Shown: positions 31,649 through 43,286 of the stretch, one piece after another
Numbering within the stretch: the first letter of the stretch is position 1
Layout: the number at the start of each line of letters is the position of its first letter
Source of the DNA: Aplidium turbinatum
Taxonomy: Eukaryota; Chordata; Ascidiacea; Aplousobranchia; Polyclinidae
Length of the DNA: 64,000 nt
Assembly (NCBI GenBank): GCA_918807975.1
Contig: OU964918.1
Span: 3,410,001-3,474,000, forward strand
Direction: 5' to 3'
The notes under the pieces: model-generated
Told to the model about the DNA's origin: nothing
The model's database searches: none
Seen by the model: only the letters and a program-made list of their open reading frames with translations
Made by a program: the position numbers and the translations under genes

Positions 31649-32855
31649 GTTGCCTTTTAAAAGGACACCGGCCACATGGCCAATTTTTTTTGGTTGTTTG
31701 TAACAATGTCAAAGGATATTAAGCATTGTATAAAAGCAACACATTGTGCCTATGGAAGACTTAACCATCGTGTTTTCAACAACCATGCTATATCTATCCG
31801 CACAAAAATTATGGTCCTCCGGGCAGTCGTTCTATCCACCCTTCTCTATGCTTGTGAAACCTGGACATTATATCGCCGTGACATCAAACGTCTTGAAAAT
31901 TTCCAGCCGAGGAAACTAGGTCAAATGCTAGGTACTCGTTGGGAAGATTGTCTCACCAAAGATGCAATCCTTGATCACGCTAGGTGCCCAGTTCAGAAGC
32001 CACCATATTGCAACACCACCTTGGCTGGACAGGACATGTCATTTGAATGGACCCAACGAGGCTTCCACGAATAATGCTTTATGGTGAACTAGAGACAGGA
32101 AAATGACCCACCGGAAGACCAAAAATGAGATACGAAGATCAGCTGAAAGTCTCTCTCAACCATGCAAACATTGATCTGGATTCATGGGAAAAAATTGCTA
32201 GTGACAGATCACTCTGGAGAAAAAGATCTAGGGGAGGCACGGAAATGTTTGAAAAAAAGGATACAAAAAGCCCAAGAAAAACGAAACACTAGAAAAGCTA
32301 AAACAACCACGTCCATCCCTCCATACAATTCATACCCTCAATACAATGTGACTTTTCCCACGTCTTTTCCATGATAGACTGGCCTCCAAAGCCATATATG
32401 ACATCACTATCCAAAGCCAAATTCGATTTGATGACGAAACCAATGCTCGGACACGAGCTGGAGCCGACAACTGTCAGTGGCGTATAGCTATGGTTTGTAC
32501 CGCCCGCGGCGGATCATGATTTTTTCACTCTTGAACGCCTGAAGTAGGAGCCAGCAAATAGAATTCGAGCCAAATCCGTTTCAAAAAAGATTTTTACTAT
32601 GTTTTTTCGTTTACGTTTAAAAATTCTGCCGCCACAAGCTTTTGACCGGCGGGGGGGGGGACTGCCTACTGGGGGGAGGGCTCACTTCCATTAGCTACGC
32701 CGATGGTTACCGTGAGTATAATATGTTCATACAATAACTTTGAAACGTCCTTCAAGAAAGATCTGACAAATTTCAACGGAAACAAACACCTGCTTCTGTT
32801 AAGATATCGCGAGGTTTATATTTGACCATGTGGACGGTGTCCTTTTAAAAGGCAA
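31649..32855. repeat. Inverted repeat bracketing a LINE remnant
   Basis: GCCTTTTAAAAGGACACCGG at 31652 and, complemented, CGGTGTCCTTTTAAAAGGC at about 32832 frame 31680-32825. The arms also share CCACATGG/CCATGTGG. The GGTGTCC phrase recalls the piggyBac tip at 27701, so these may be ends of a related MITE. Confidence 0.55.
31690..32480 (+). pseudogene. Non-LTR retrotransposon reverse transcriptase tail
   Basis: The plus-strand frame from 31690 reads AYGRLNHRVFNNHAISIRTK, then V-L-S-T-L-L-Y-A-C-E-T-W-T-L and K-R-L-E-N-F-Q. After a frame change it continues with M-L-Y-G-E-L-E-T-G, T-G-R-P-K-M-R-Y-E-D-Q-L-K and S-W-E-K-I-A-S-D-R-S-L-W. These are the standard C-terminal blocks of a LINE reverse transcriptase found across invertebrates. 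Two or three frame changes are visible. It is a 5'-truncated remnant. Confidence 0.8.
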
Positions 32856-34600
32856 ACAAATAAATGCATCAAAAAAGCAAAAATCATCAGATTTTTTTTA
32901 ACTAATTAAAAAGTTATGACAATACAACTTGGTGGCTGAAATATCAGCTAAAAAGAGCAATGGGAACTTGTGGCGGCTTTTAAGGGGTGCATAATGTCTT
33001 TTTAGACATTATTTGAAAAAAATGAAAAAGAGTCAACATTCATGTAAATTTCACTTTGTGTGGTGCTACATGTACTTGAGAGGTAACTGTTATTTATATT
33101 ATTCACTTTTTGATTTATTCGTATCAGTTTGTATCCTCTGTGGATCCTTCTCTTGTATTATGGGCTAAACCTATACATGTTTGCTAGTACACCACTTCGT
33201 TTTTTTTAAATTAAGTTATGGTAAGTTAGGCTATATAAGTTGTCTGTTTTTCCATTATAAATTAACACATCCAGATATATTGTAAAATGCAGCTGTGTTA
33301 TTGTGAAAGAATTGGCATGTTGATTTCTATACAGTACACAGGTCAAGTTTGGGTTAGAGAAAATAGTAGACAAACGTAAAACATCACGTAGGCGAGAATT
33401 GCTCAGCTTTGATCTCGAGCTGTATGTTTTTTGGTTCGCTGATTTCAAAAATGGCGGTAAAATGTTTGTAATGTCAATGTTTCTGTCACTAATTATAATT
33501 TTATGAAAACATGATTTCTAGTTAATATGTCCTACATAGCTGTTACATGCCTTAAAATTTGCGTACTTCATCTAACAAAAACCCACATTAAATAGACAGT
33601 AAAAGAAACAGTATGGACACCTAATCAAAAATGCACACTGGAAAGAGTTTTCTGTTTGTATGTTGTGACAACCTCACGTAACAAACATAAATGTAATCTT
33701 CCGTCATGACTTCATCCCACCTCCCTTGGAGCGTTTTTCCATAAATAAAATGCCTGAATGAAATTGTTCACCATGAATTGAAATTGTTCACCATGCTCCT
33801 CGCATCTCCAAAACACATTTGTAATAGTGCACCAATGTAATATCCTTATTTATAGATTCTCCTAGAAATTGGCTTTACCTTGTTGATGTATTGTTGTTAA
33901 CAATAAAATCTTAGACGATCATTGTAACACATTAACCATTGAATTAACCATTAAAAAACCATTGTTTTGTGGTTGTCGTAAGTAATAATGGTCGCCAGTT
34001 TTTTTCCAGGCTTGATGATTGTCAAGTAAATGCCCAAGTCAAGTGCGAATATGCCTAACTCCCACAATATGATTTAGGCAGATTAGCAAAAAGTACTTTA
34101 GAGAGTGTGAAGCGTCTCGAGCATTTTTCCAGGCATCACTAAAGTTAACCGTTTCTGTCACTGCTTCCTTTTGGCGGCAAGAGTTACTGGCCGAGACCAT
34201 CAGGTCTACGTCTCTCTTATTGCTAATTACTCCGTCGGCTTATATCAAATAACAACGGGAAAAAGTATGCGGTTGGTCAAAAGCCTTATCTATCACTTCA
34301 ATCAATTTATTGCGCAAAATACATTCGTGATTGTGTATTTTAGATAGAAAAGGTGATAAAGACTCGGTTTTTGACCTATTTTCGCCATTTCTTGGTCAAA
34401 TTTCTCAGTTCACATTTTATTTTGAAAGTTTTCTTGCGTTGAACACAGAATTTCATCAATTTTGTTTTTCCGTTTCTGTGCAAACAGTATTCCATGCACT
34501 TTTTGCACTACAAAGCAATTTGCACAAATATCAAATTACCTTCCTAATTATTGTCTGCCAGCAAAGAATGACTCATATCGCGTCAGAGACTGACTCTCTA
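32856..34600. other. No gene recognised
   Basis: Non-coding. A 20-bp unit containing GAAATTGTTCACCATG is repeated twice at 33759-33796. An 80-codon minus-strand frame (33206-33448) and a 116-codon plus frame (34331-34681) show no family motif. Confidence 0.4.
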
Positions 34601-34678
34601 CCCAAACAGAAAAATCGACGTAAATCGAAAAAATCGACATTGAATCAATGTAAAAATGACGGATTATTGCTGTCTGGG
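34601..34678. repeat. Dispersed palindromic repeat copy
   Basis: Tips CCCAAACAGAAAA and TATTGCTGTCTGGG, with ATTGAATCAATGTAAAAA in the right half. Confidence 0.65.
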
Positions 34679-35744
34679 TGATGAATGGAATCTTAGGGCA
34701 GTCAAAATGAAACCGCACGCTAATAGTAAACTGTCAATTAAGCTATTGAATATCATCAAATTTCTTGCATTTCATAACTGGCTGTGACAAAAGGTTTATT
34801 GTGAACTTCACAATTATCCGAAACCAACATAATCGGGATTAAAAGTTGGGACAAGAAAATAAAGTAAAAGTCAAGAACTCTCAGGATTCTAGCGTCACTG
34901 CTTCTATGTGAAATTGTTGAATTAGCAGAGGGCGAGACCCTAGGGTCTACACCAGTGACAGGTACGATTAAAACTAGTGACTTGGTCTGAAAATCTCAGA
35001 ATAGTCAAAAAGTGAGTTAGGCAGTTTTGTTATCAGGGTAGAGTTATGTAAATGCAAATAGAACACATTTTATCTATAATGCAGCCACAATGGTGGAACG
35101 AAGAAAAGAAACAGCCTTTTAGTTGTCCGGGTTTATCATCTTAGATCGGTTGTCCACAATTTCAATGATATATTGTGCAAGTACTTTCATAATTTCGTTA
35201 GAGCTGATCTTTCCTTACTGAAAAAAGTCAAGTTGTGGCTACCTGGAGATGCTGCCTGATTTTGTCACGTTTAGTAGGTTTTTGCGATCGTTGCTGTCTG
35301 ACTGAAATTTTCTAAAAATCAGATTTTTTAAAAAGAATTTCTGACCCGTAACAATATGAGAGCTTTTTGTTGCCTTGAGGAAGCAGTAAAATTGAGAAAT
35401 AGTAAGCAAGTGATAAACAGTCTGACCGAAGTTGTCTGGGTCAAACTGTCTTCGTTTTTCAACTCTTGTGATGTTGAAACTTAGTGTCACCTGGAAAAAT
35501 AATAAAAACGTATGATTATTAAAGTTTTTATTCAGACAGTTGCCAAAGTAGGAAAAATATGGAAAATCCTTGCAGAATGTAAGAAATCAGGCCGTATAAG
35601 AGAGCTGCAAAATATTTATTGGCCAAATCTGCAAAATAAAATTATCTCTTTTGCTGTAACTTTTGCTGCATATGTCTATAATTATCCAAACCGATGTACA
35701 AGATTCTTCAAACGCAAACTTGTACTTGCATTTTACTAACTGGC
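34679..35744. other. No gene recognised
   Basis: Non-coding. The frames at 35239-35490 (minus) and 35512-35739 (plus) have no recognisable domain. Confidence 0.35.
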
Positions 35745-35795
35745 GAAAGTTGTCCTTTTTTTAGGCGATGAAAATAGGGTAGACCTACACTAGCC
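35745..35795. repeat. Second copy of a hAT right end
   Basis: TTGTCCTTTTTTTAGGCGAT and AAAATAGGGTAGACCTACA resemble the right end at 9800-9836 (GTCCTCTTTTTGGGTGATG, then GGTAGGCCTA). The left end was not found. Confidence 0.45.
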
Positions 35796-37123
35796 CAACT
35801 CTCCAATAAATGTGGCTAGTTGTAAACACCCACAATTTCGACCAATCACGTCTAAAAACTTGCACCTTGCTAGTTTGTAGCCTTTCAATTTTGACCAATC
35901 ACGTGTTAACTCATCTGGCATTTTTTTCAAAGATGTTCGAAAAGCACGAGGTGGGAATTCTTAAGCCTGCCCTAATTAATTAATAATTAATCACGTGTAA
36001 AAAGTTTCCACATTGCAAGTTGGTAGCTTTTCACCATCATCTAGCGAGTGGTGAATGATAAAGCTGGTTTTTGGTATCGAATCGTACTTTAAAGGAATTT
36101 ATAATCTCAATTAATGCACAATATTTTGACTAATTTTTAAATATCAGTAAAAACGTGTTGATTAACTTCAGCCGACTGATTAACTTGAAGCAGTGCGCGT
36201 CATAAATCTGAAGCAACACAAGGGATTTAGCAACTTAAAATTTCGCTACAATAATGAAAGACCGACGAGAATAGCATTTGTTTGGATTCGATGTGAAATT
36301 TGCCTTGCGTGCAGTTCAACAAAGCAAAAACTTGTAGTTAGGATAGAAATCTCAATTCATAGTAATACCAGTACAGCACCAACAAACCAATGAAAGGCCA
36401 AACATGTTACCAGTCAATTTGTCGTTCATTAGAAATGTTCCAGTCCCAAACAAGGAAATACTTCAAGTAAAGTTTGTTTTAACTTCACAAAAACAAAAGT
36501 CAAAATAACTCCCGATTGGAATGTTAGGAAGTAAATAGATTGTGCATTCTAGTATTTAGCTGACATTGTCGTAAGTCTCCATTGTTTTCGATCATGACAT
36601 TTCAAAGAAGTAAAGATGTTTTCCTTTGTTTTATTGAGTATTCCAACGTTTGATATTGATTGATCATATGTCGCTTATTTTTTATTCTTCTTTATAATGA
36701 AGCTGAAACAATACGACGACAATGTAAAATCTCGTCATTACGCGTTTCGAATGACGTCATTGCATTGGTCATCATTGAAGAACGAATGCATTTAATTGTA
36801 GTTCATTATATTAAATAATTATTACGATAGTTGAAACGTAACTTTCGCTCAGTAACTTTATGAAACCAAATTACGATATTTGAGTAAAAGAATTTCTGTT
36901 GAATGTTATTTAATAATCTTGAAAATGTAAAAGAATTTTATTTAATAAATTGCAAATAAAATTTAATATAATAAATGATGTTTGATAATCTTGAAAATAT
37001 GAAAAGTTAATTATTCTGTTTACAATAAATCTTCAGAACTATCTGAGGAGAAAACGTTTGTTTATTTTTTATATTTGATAATAGAATGAAACGAATGAAC
37101 TCCACTGTGTGTTTGCATTACAG
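35796..37123. other. Intron or upstream of the receptor; no gene seen
   Basis: Contains CCAATCACGT-type phrases repeated at 35846, 35894 and 35986. No upstream exon of the receptor (signal peptide or further LDLa modules) could be recognised. The 3' edge ends in a good acceptor, TTTGCATTACAG. Confidence 0.4.
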
Positions 37124-37358
37124 AGGAATCACCTTACTGCGATTATTTGAATTGCTATCGGAATGTTAGTCAACCAAACCCACAACTACAAGGCAAATGT
37201 GGTCATCATTGCGGGCCACATCCCTTCTTTCAATATGCATGCGATAAAAAGGCAGACTGCGACGACAAAAGTGATGAAATGTTTTGTCCTCATCTGAAGC
37301 ATTGTGACGAAAACGATCCTTCATCACCAATTTATCATGATCATTGTGCGGGAGACAG
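37124..37358 (+). CDS. LDLa-GPCR gene, exon with LDL-receptor class A module
   Basis: Acceptor TTTGCATTACAG precedes 37124 and donor GT follows 37358; the upstream intron is phase 1 and the downstream one phase 2. The frame carries an LDL-receptor class A module, with Cys residues in CGHHCGPHPFFQYACDKKAD followed by D-C-D-D-K-S-D-E-M-F-C. The D-x-S-D-E calcium-binding end is intact. A second Cys-rich unit begins before the border and is completed in the next exon (C-A-G-D-R joined to C-N-L-V-K-N-C). LDLa modules bind ligands in the extracellular part of this receptor type. Upstream exons must exist but were not found, so the N-terminus is incomplete. Confidence 0.85.
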
Positions 37359-38140
37359 GTGAATGGAATAAATTAATAAACAAACAATAGCAATTATTAC
37401 GTCACATGCACTGCATTGCATTGTAGGTGAGGTCAAAGTTGCCAGTTTCGTTGTTTTCCCGCAGAATTGGGTTGTTTCGTTTCGGAGTTGCGGGAAAATT
37501 CAGCAGTCGCGGGTTGTGGTTTTTTATGCTAATTTTGATTTGGTTGCGGCTTTTAGGCTTGTGTTATTATATTACATTATTATGTTTTCATTGAAAGTGG
37601 TGGGAAATTTTGTGAAAGTTGAAAGTTCGGAGTTGTGGGAAATTTTCAGCAGTCGCGGGTTGTGGTTTTTTGTGCTAGTGTTTTTATATTGCGCATGTTT
37701 TCATTGAAAGTGGTGAGCTTACATTTCACGACGTCATGGGCAAAAGCTAATTTCATGCAAAGTTATTATTCTGAGTGATGCAATTTTTTTGGCTTCGCGC
37801 GTAGTCATGCGCATAATGACGAAAATCACCGTTCACTGAGCACTGATTGCTTTACTCAGTGTGTCTGTAATAATAAATAGTCTTTGTAAAGTAGGCTACT
37901 CAAAATTTTGATGTATTGCTAAAAAAAAGTTCACAAATTTAAAATCTTTGCCCTAGTTTAATTTTGCATTCGTTTAGGATAGTGTAGTTATAAATAAACA
38001 AACTTAGAGTAGTTAGAGAAGCTTTGACGTAGGTTGGGCAATGGGCAGGCAAGTGGGTTAAATGTAGCAAAGCTTTTAACAACGTTAGAATATTACTTAA
38101 TTTTTAGTAAATATTTTTAATGACAATAGTCTGGCAGAAC
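37359..38140. other. Intron with a local tandem duplication
   Basis: About 37478-37606 and 37627-37713 share CGCGGGTTGTGGTTTTTT and GTTTTCATTGAAAGTGGTG, a diverged tandem duplication. No coding signal. Confidence 0.5.
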
Positions 38141-38401
38141 TTTTTTTTTATCATAATAATCATGCTTTTATTTGCGCCCATTGCGATAACATACAGTACA
38201 CTGCGATCACAGATGCGATACAACAGACGACAGGAAGCAGCGAAGTGACATATAGTCTTCGAGTCAGCTGCTTCCCTTATTTTGGCTTGCTTTTAAGTGT
38301 CTTTCGCCGAGACACAGCCGCGTGCTCTAGAGCGGTGTCGAACCCACGTCCTTTCGAACGTCGCGCAGACGATCTCACCACTCGGCTACGCAGCCGACAA
38401 T
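38141..38401 (-). repeat. tRNA-derived SINE (family A), uninterrupted copy
   Basis: In minus sense: GCCGAGTGGTGAGATCG (A box), GGGTTCGACACCG (B box), then the body shared with 8037-8143 and 9837-9935. The 3' end is A-rich. It gives the reference for the hAT insertion at 8144. Confidence 0.75.
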
Positions 38402-39382
38402 TAATATTTCTGCTGCCATATTAGAAATAAGCAAGCGATTCCAGACATGTGAATGAAATAGTATATAATTGAATTTTTGAATTTTTGAATTAATTGAATT
38501 TTTGTGTAAAAACTTGAGGTTTCATAAAACAACAATAGCATTATAGCGCCACACCCACGGTCATATTGGAAGCTGACTCTGCCATAGCGCGTTTTGTATG
38601 AAAGATTGCATGCCGGCAATACTGTAGATTTTGAGAACGCAAAGCTCTGGCAAGTTAATCGCGCATTTCAACTCTTCACTAAACAAAATTTTATTTAGAT
38701 TTACCCTAAGCTAAACCTATCTTGTTTGTGAAGAAGGTGTATGAACCAGTTGTTCAGTTGTTTTTTTTTATTTCTGACCATCATATCAAAACAATACACA
38801 TCAACATAGCAAAGGTCAAGAAAAAGGTAGAAGCGACAAAACGCGAACGTTAAAACGTGCTTGTGATCGAAGTAAGTTATTGAGTTGAAAAAAATTTGGC
38901 ACGGTCGCAACACCTTCAGAAAAATTTAAGATATAAAGGGAAAATAAAAAATGTTACAAAACAAATAAACATATATAGGCTATAACTTTATTAGCCTACA
39001 TAACTTTAGCTGATATATTGAAGATTTGTATGGACAGTTGCTATGAAGATCGGCCATGGTGCGTTATCAAGAGTGCTGATGGTCGTAAGGGGAACACGTC
39101 TTGATGCGTTTAGCTCATAGCAAAGAGCAAGGCAGGCAAAGAAAACCCCACAAAGAAATCCTACCACGGGCAAAGCCATTTCAAGCGCAACGCACCAGGC
39201 CTTGCACGACTCACAAAATAGATAGGCTATAACTTGACGACATGAAACAATGACAAAAAACAAACTAGCAAAAAACAACATCATCATCTTGCGGAAATTC
39301 GATTATACCCAGGGAAGTTATGTCTTAAAGATATCAAGCGTGCTTTGATAAAAGTTGCGTTGATAAAGCGATAATTTTAGAC
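38402..39382. other. Intron; no gene recognised
   Basis: A 93-codon minus frame at 39006-39287 is hydrophobic and Cys-rich and could mimic a membrane protein, but it lacks splice or family support. Confidence 0.35.
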
Positions 39383-39470
39383 CCCAGTCAGCTAAACTCG
39401 CCACTTCCACACCGATCCAACGTTGGCTAACGTTGTATTAATGCAAAAATGACAGGCATCGCCAGCTGGG
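39383..39470. repeat. Dispersed palindromic repeat copy
   Basis: Tips CCCAGTCAGC and GCCAGCTGGG, centre CCAACGTTGGCTAACGTTG. Confidence 0.65.
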
Positions 39471-40053
39471 ATGTAGTAGTGGTATGTCCCAGTAATATGA
39501 TAAATTTGGGTTACCGTATGTTTTACAAAACCACTTTTAACCTAGCCTATGGTATCAAACAACCACAAAGACAATACCCAACTATGCAATATTAATAGAA
39601 ACAACTCCTTTACATAAGTTTCTGCAAGGTGCAATGCTTATTGCAGCTGTTGTGACGTCACACAAAACCAAAATCACTCAAAGAATACAGGTCACAACCA
39701 TAACCCGATTGTAAGAATCCCTCCAGTCAATAAAACGTAGCATAATATTGTAGCCTACCTAAATAAAAAATTCAGCCAAATTTAATTGAAAATACTATAT
39801 CAAATGTTTTGAAGACTATATCTTACCTAGATACTTCTCCATGAGTTCCAAGAGAAGGTCAATTTAAGCAAAATTATAAGCAGCTGAAGACCAAACTTCT
39901 AAATTTGTTTTGCTGTTTTGGAAGGAAACTAAAAAAAATATTATTTCTTTTTGTTTTGAGTATTTTGGCAACAAACGTTTACTAATTATTGGCCTTGGTT
40001 TTGCGCGGCCGATAACAAATTCTTCACGGACCGGCACCGGACCGTGGCCTGGT
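39471..40053. other. Intron; no gene recognised
   Basis: A+T-rich intron sequence. The last 60 bases probably belong to the hAT remnant that ends at 40068. Confidence 0.35.
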
Positions 40054-40068
40054 GGTTGCCGACCCCTG
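40054..40068. mobile_element. hAT terminal end, partner missing
   Basis: GGTTGCCGACCCCTG is the complement of the common hAT tip CAGGGGTCGGCAACC. It is preceded by the typical G+C-rich CGGACCGGCACCGG stretch (40027-40040). No left end was found, so this is a truncated copy of unknown length. Confidence 0.6.
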
Positions 40069-40362
40069 TATAAAGTAGCGCTAAGGATTGCAAACGCTCG
40101 AAAACCACACATTGTTGGTGAAATATCCGTGAAAGACTGTTAGTGAATTTGCACATTGCAGACTTGTAAAACCAAGAGTTGACTTGGTAATGTTTTTTTT
40201 TTTCGGTTGAAACGTGTGAACCGGTACGCCGAATAACAATCAGACCTCAGCCAGTACGCGTTATCATAAAGTTCGAAAAGCACTGGAGTAGATACAATAT
40301 TTGATGAATTTGTGGTGAAGACATATACCGTAGCGACTAAAGTAAGCGATTGAAACACCAGG

Positions 40363-41284
40363 GGCCACATACTATGTTCTTCGTAGGAACACCAGTATTT
40401 GTGATTCGGCAATGTGGTATAGGCCTACTATGGTCTTCGCTACGAACAAAACTTACGAATATTCGTACGATTATTTTGTTTTGTACGTACGAAGAGATTT
40501 GTTATTTTTTATATTTGATATATATTTGTTACGAATGGTCAAGAGTCAAGACCATTCGCAACTTTCACGAAGTATTTTATACGTAAAATTAAGTTAGATC
40601 CAAGCATGCTTGCTTAACTTCATTGCAGTTGATAGGGTATCAAAGCAGGAAAGATTTATTACCAATGGCATTTTATAGGCCTACTCTGTTTTTTTTCTTT
40701 GGTTAAAGATATTACGATGTAGAAATAAGCAGAAATTAAAATATCATAATTTTGAGAAACAAGACTAACCAGTGACCTGTAGGCTACTAGATTTATTTCT
40801 TCGGAAAACCATCTTTGGGACATTTTCGTCGTTTATGACTATAACTTGTTTGATTACTGGGCTGGCTGAAAAACATCTGCAAATTTATCCAATACGTTTC
40901 AGTAAAATTTTACAAAGCAATCTTGTTCTTAAGTAAGCTATTTATTACTAATAATAATAATTGTTTTAAATGTATCGTCATAATTACTTGTTGGTAGATG
41001 ACGTTTTTTATTCGTAAGCAAACTGTTGCGTTCCAAATACACGAACAAACCTTACGAAGACGAACAGGAAGATTTTTTATGTCAAAAACACTTGAATCAT
41101 TTTTTTTTTTAATTCGTGCAATTATTTTAGAGAAATTTTGACTGCTATTAAAATATTTTGTTAAAATTAAAATCTCCGTGTTTCATAATAGTCTCAAAAA
41201 GCTTTCCGAAGAAAATATTTAAACACGGACAGCTTACACGAATAACGAATATTCGTGTTCGTACGAAGAGCATAGTTTGTGGCC
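40363..41284. mobile_element. MITE-like element with long TIRs, unclassified
   Basis: GGCCACATACTATGTTCTTC at 40363 faces the complement of GGCCACAAACTATGCTCTTC at the right end. The similarity continues over roughly 45 bp of GAACAC-GAATATTCG-type sequence. ACGAATATTCGT palindromes recur inside. It is 922 bp with no coding frame. No convincing target duplication was seen. Confidence 0.6.
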
Positions 41285-41500
41285 TCAAAAACATAAATAA
41301 CAATCAAAGTTAAGGGATCTCGATTAGGCAAAGCTGTGCTATCTGGATTTTCATGTGAGCAACGCAGAAACAACATGGCGATGCTGATTACAGCGGTGGT
41401 GGTCAAAGTGATTACAACGGAAGTGTTACAAAAAAGTTTTCAAAACGAATAAAAAAGTAAGTAGCTGTGTGTGATTGGCCAGGATTTTTTGCAACTAACT

Positions 41501-42560
41501 TCACGCATCTTCTTCTGGCTTTATTCCCACTTCAAGTTGGTCGCCGGTGCAGATTGCAGTCCTCTACATCACACTGTCAGCAGCATCTTCCTCATTCACT
41601 CTCACCATTTTCATATCCACTGTCACACAATCTTTCCATCTTCTTTTCGGTTTTCCTCGCTTTCTTTTTATCATCACCATTTGCCGTCTCCGATCCGAAG
41701 TTTGGCTGTCCATTGCTTCCACGTGCCACGTTCTTCTGCTACTCATTTTGCTTTCCCGATGCTTAACAAGTCAACCTACTGTTTTACATCATCTCCCCAA
41801 GTTCGTCTCTTTCTTCCCCTGCACCTCTTTCCTTCCACCATACCGTCAATAACCAATTGATGTAGTTGTCTTGCCGATCCTCTCATAATATGTCCTGCAA
41901 ATTTCGTCTTCTGTCTTGCTAAATTGTTTGCACATCTATCTTGAACTCCAATTCTTTTTCTAATTGCCTCATTTGTAATATGTTTTGATATGATATTTTT
42001 AAAGTTCTTCGGTAACAGCAGAGTTGAAAAGCATCAACTTTTTATGAATGAATGCCGGATTGTTTATTAGAAAACCGTTATTTTTTTCTTACTTCCAATT
42101 GTGTTATTCTCCATCCGACATAATCTTCATCTCTTACGACGTAACCCAACCTTGTAAGGCGTGTCTCTGTCATTGTGGCAATTATTTTCTTTGTGGCAAC
42201 AGGAATATTTAACACCTCGTGCATTAACCATGTAAGGCTTGTCTCTCTCAGCTTATCTTCCATCTCTCCGACTTGGATTCGTTCTCTGATGATTTCATTT
42301 CTTATACTCTGTCCTGCTTTGTCAACTCCAGAGACCATCGCAACAGGTTCATTTCTGCCACTTGAATTTTCCCTGTGTTTTCGTCAAGGCTACCGCCTGG
42401 ATCCCATACAAGATTGCTGGTCTTACCAATATAGTTTCTCTATAAGTTTCTCTTTCTATTTATAAAGTTTCTCTTTCAGCTTTCTGGCTCTTTTCTGGCA
42501 CACATCACACATGACTCCTGTTATTTTCATCCAGGCTTCCCATCCTGCCTGGCATCTCTT
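41501..42560 (-). pseudogene. Two LINE reverse transcriptase tails, one within the other
   Basis: Minus-strand blocks of one LINE type are W-E-A-W-M-K-I-T-G-V-M-C-D (about 42530), SIRNEIIRERIQVGEMEDKL and TRLTRLGYVVRDEDYVGWRI (42080-42310), then KRKRGKPKRRWKDCVTVDMK and E-E-D-A-A-D-S-V-M (41564-41660). Between them, 41760-42060 encodes a different tail: ARQKTKFAGHIMRGSARQLH and GKRCRGRKRRTWGDD. Both end patterns are standard LINE C-termini. Stops and frame changes are present throughout. A further diverged piece resembling 42180-42235 lies at 42735-42800. Confidence 0.75.
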
Positions 42561-43002
42561 TATCACCTTTATGTCGCTCGTCACGCATCTTATTGATTGA
42601 TATTAATTCTTCTCGTTTTCTTATACTACAGCCGCTTGCGTAATGTTACGTTTCAGCATTATTAACCTAACAAAATTATTACAATACGTTTTATATGATT
42701 GATACTTGTGGTTGTCAGGCAAAAGTTTTATTGGGAAAGCATGGCCGATAATTTTTTTCTTGGTGGCAACACGACTATTAAACATCTCGTGCATTTTCCA
42801 TTTTTATATGAAGCACAAAATTGAAAAGTACGTTTGCATCTTTGTTGGGATTTGTCACTCGAATAACTTTATTGGGATTCCGAACAGTTGGATGGCCACG
42901 ACAGCTCTAAGCGACGTCTATTCATAAAACACAATTCAAAACGCTTTAATATATAATGAATAAGCCTCAATTTACAAGTTTTACAACCAAACTGATGCTT
43001 GG
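42561..43002. other. Intron; diverged LINE piece only
   Basis: GTGGCAACACGACTATTAAA at 42761 parallels GTGGCAACAGGAATATTTAA at 42194. Nothing else is recognisable. Confidence 0.4.
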
Positions 43003-43286
43003 TTTGGTTTTGAATCTTTATCCTCAGACTGACAAAGCCTTGATAGGTTATTCCTGGTAGTTTCGCATACTTGTAGAGGCTCTTGACGCAAGGCCGGATA
43101 CCGAGATTGACAGAGTGAAGTTTTCCGATTGTTGAAGTGCTGTTGCCGGGTAATTATTCCATCCATGAGGTGCCGCTGAATGGAGAGCAGTCCTTAGAAT
43201 GCGTTGCTCAAGCGCACACCCCGAGAGTCGAACCTGCGCCGCGTGATCTTGAGCCAGCCGCGTTGCAACTGAGCTAACGGGGCGGA
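43003..43286 (-). repeat. tRNA-derived SINE (family B), second copy
   Basis: In minus sense it starts TCCGCCCCGTTAGCTCAGTT, has GGTTCGACTCTCGGGG as the B-box region, and matches 30390-30703 along its length. After it TGGACTAATGGCGGACT is a partial duplication of the head. Confidence 0.8.

Noticed and set aside
38280-38400. tRNA gene on the minus strand
   Set aside because: Same reasoning: a SINE A head with a long non-tRNA body.
39006-39287. 93-codon hydrophobic minus-strand protein
   Set aside because: No homologue recognised, no start or splice context; T-rich sequence often gives hydrophobic frames.
41467-41860. Plus-strand Ser/Phe/Leu-rich frames of about 100-129 codons
   Set aside because: They are antisense to LINE reverse transcriptase tails that carry clear family motifs on the minus strand.
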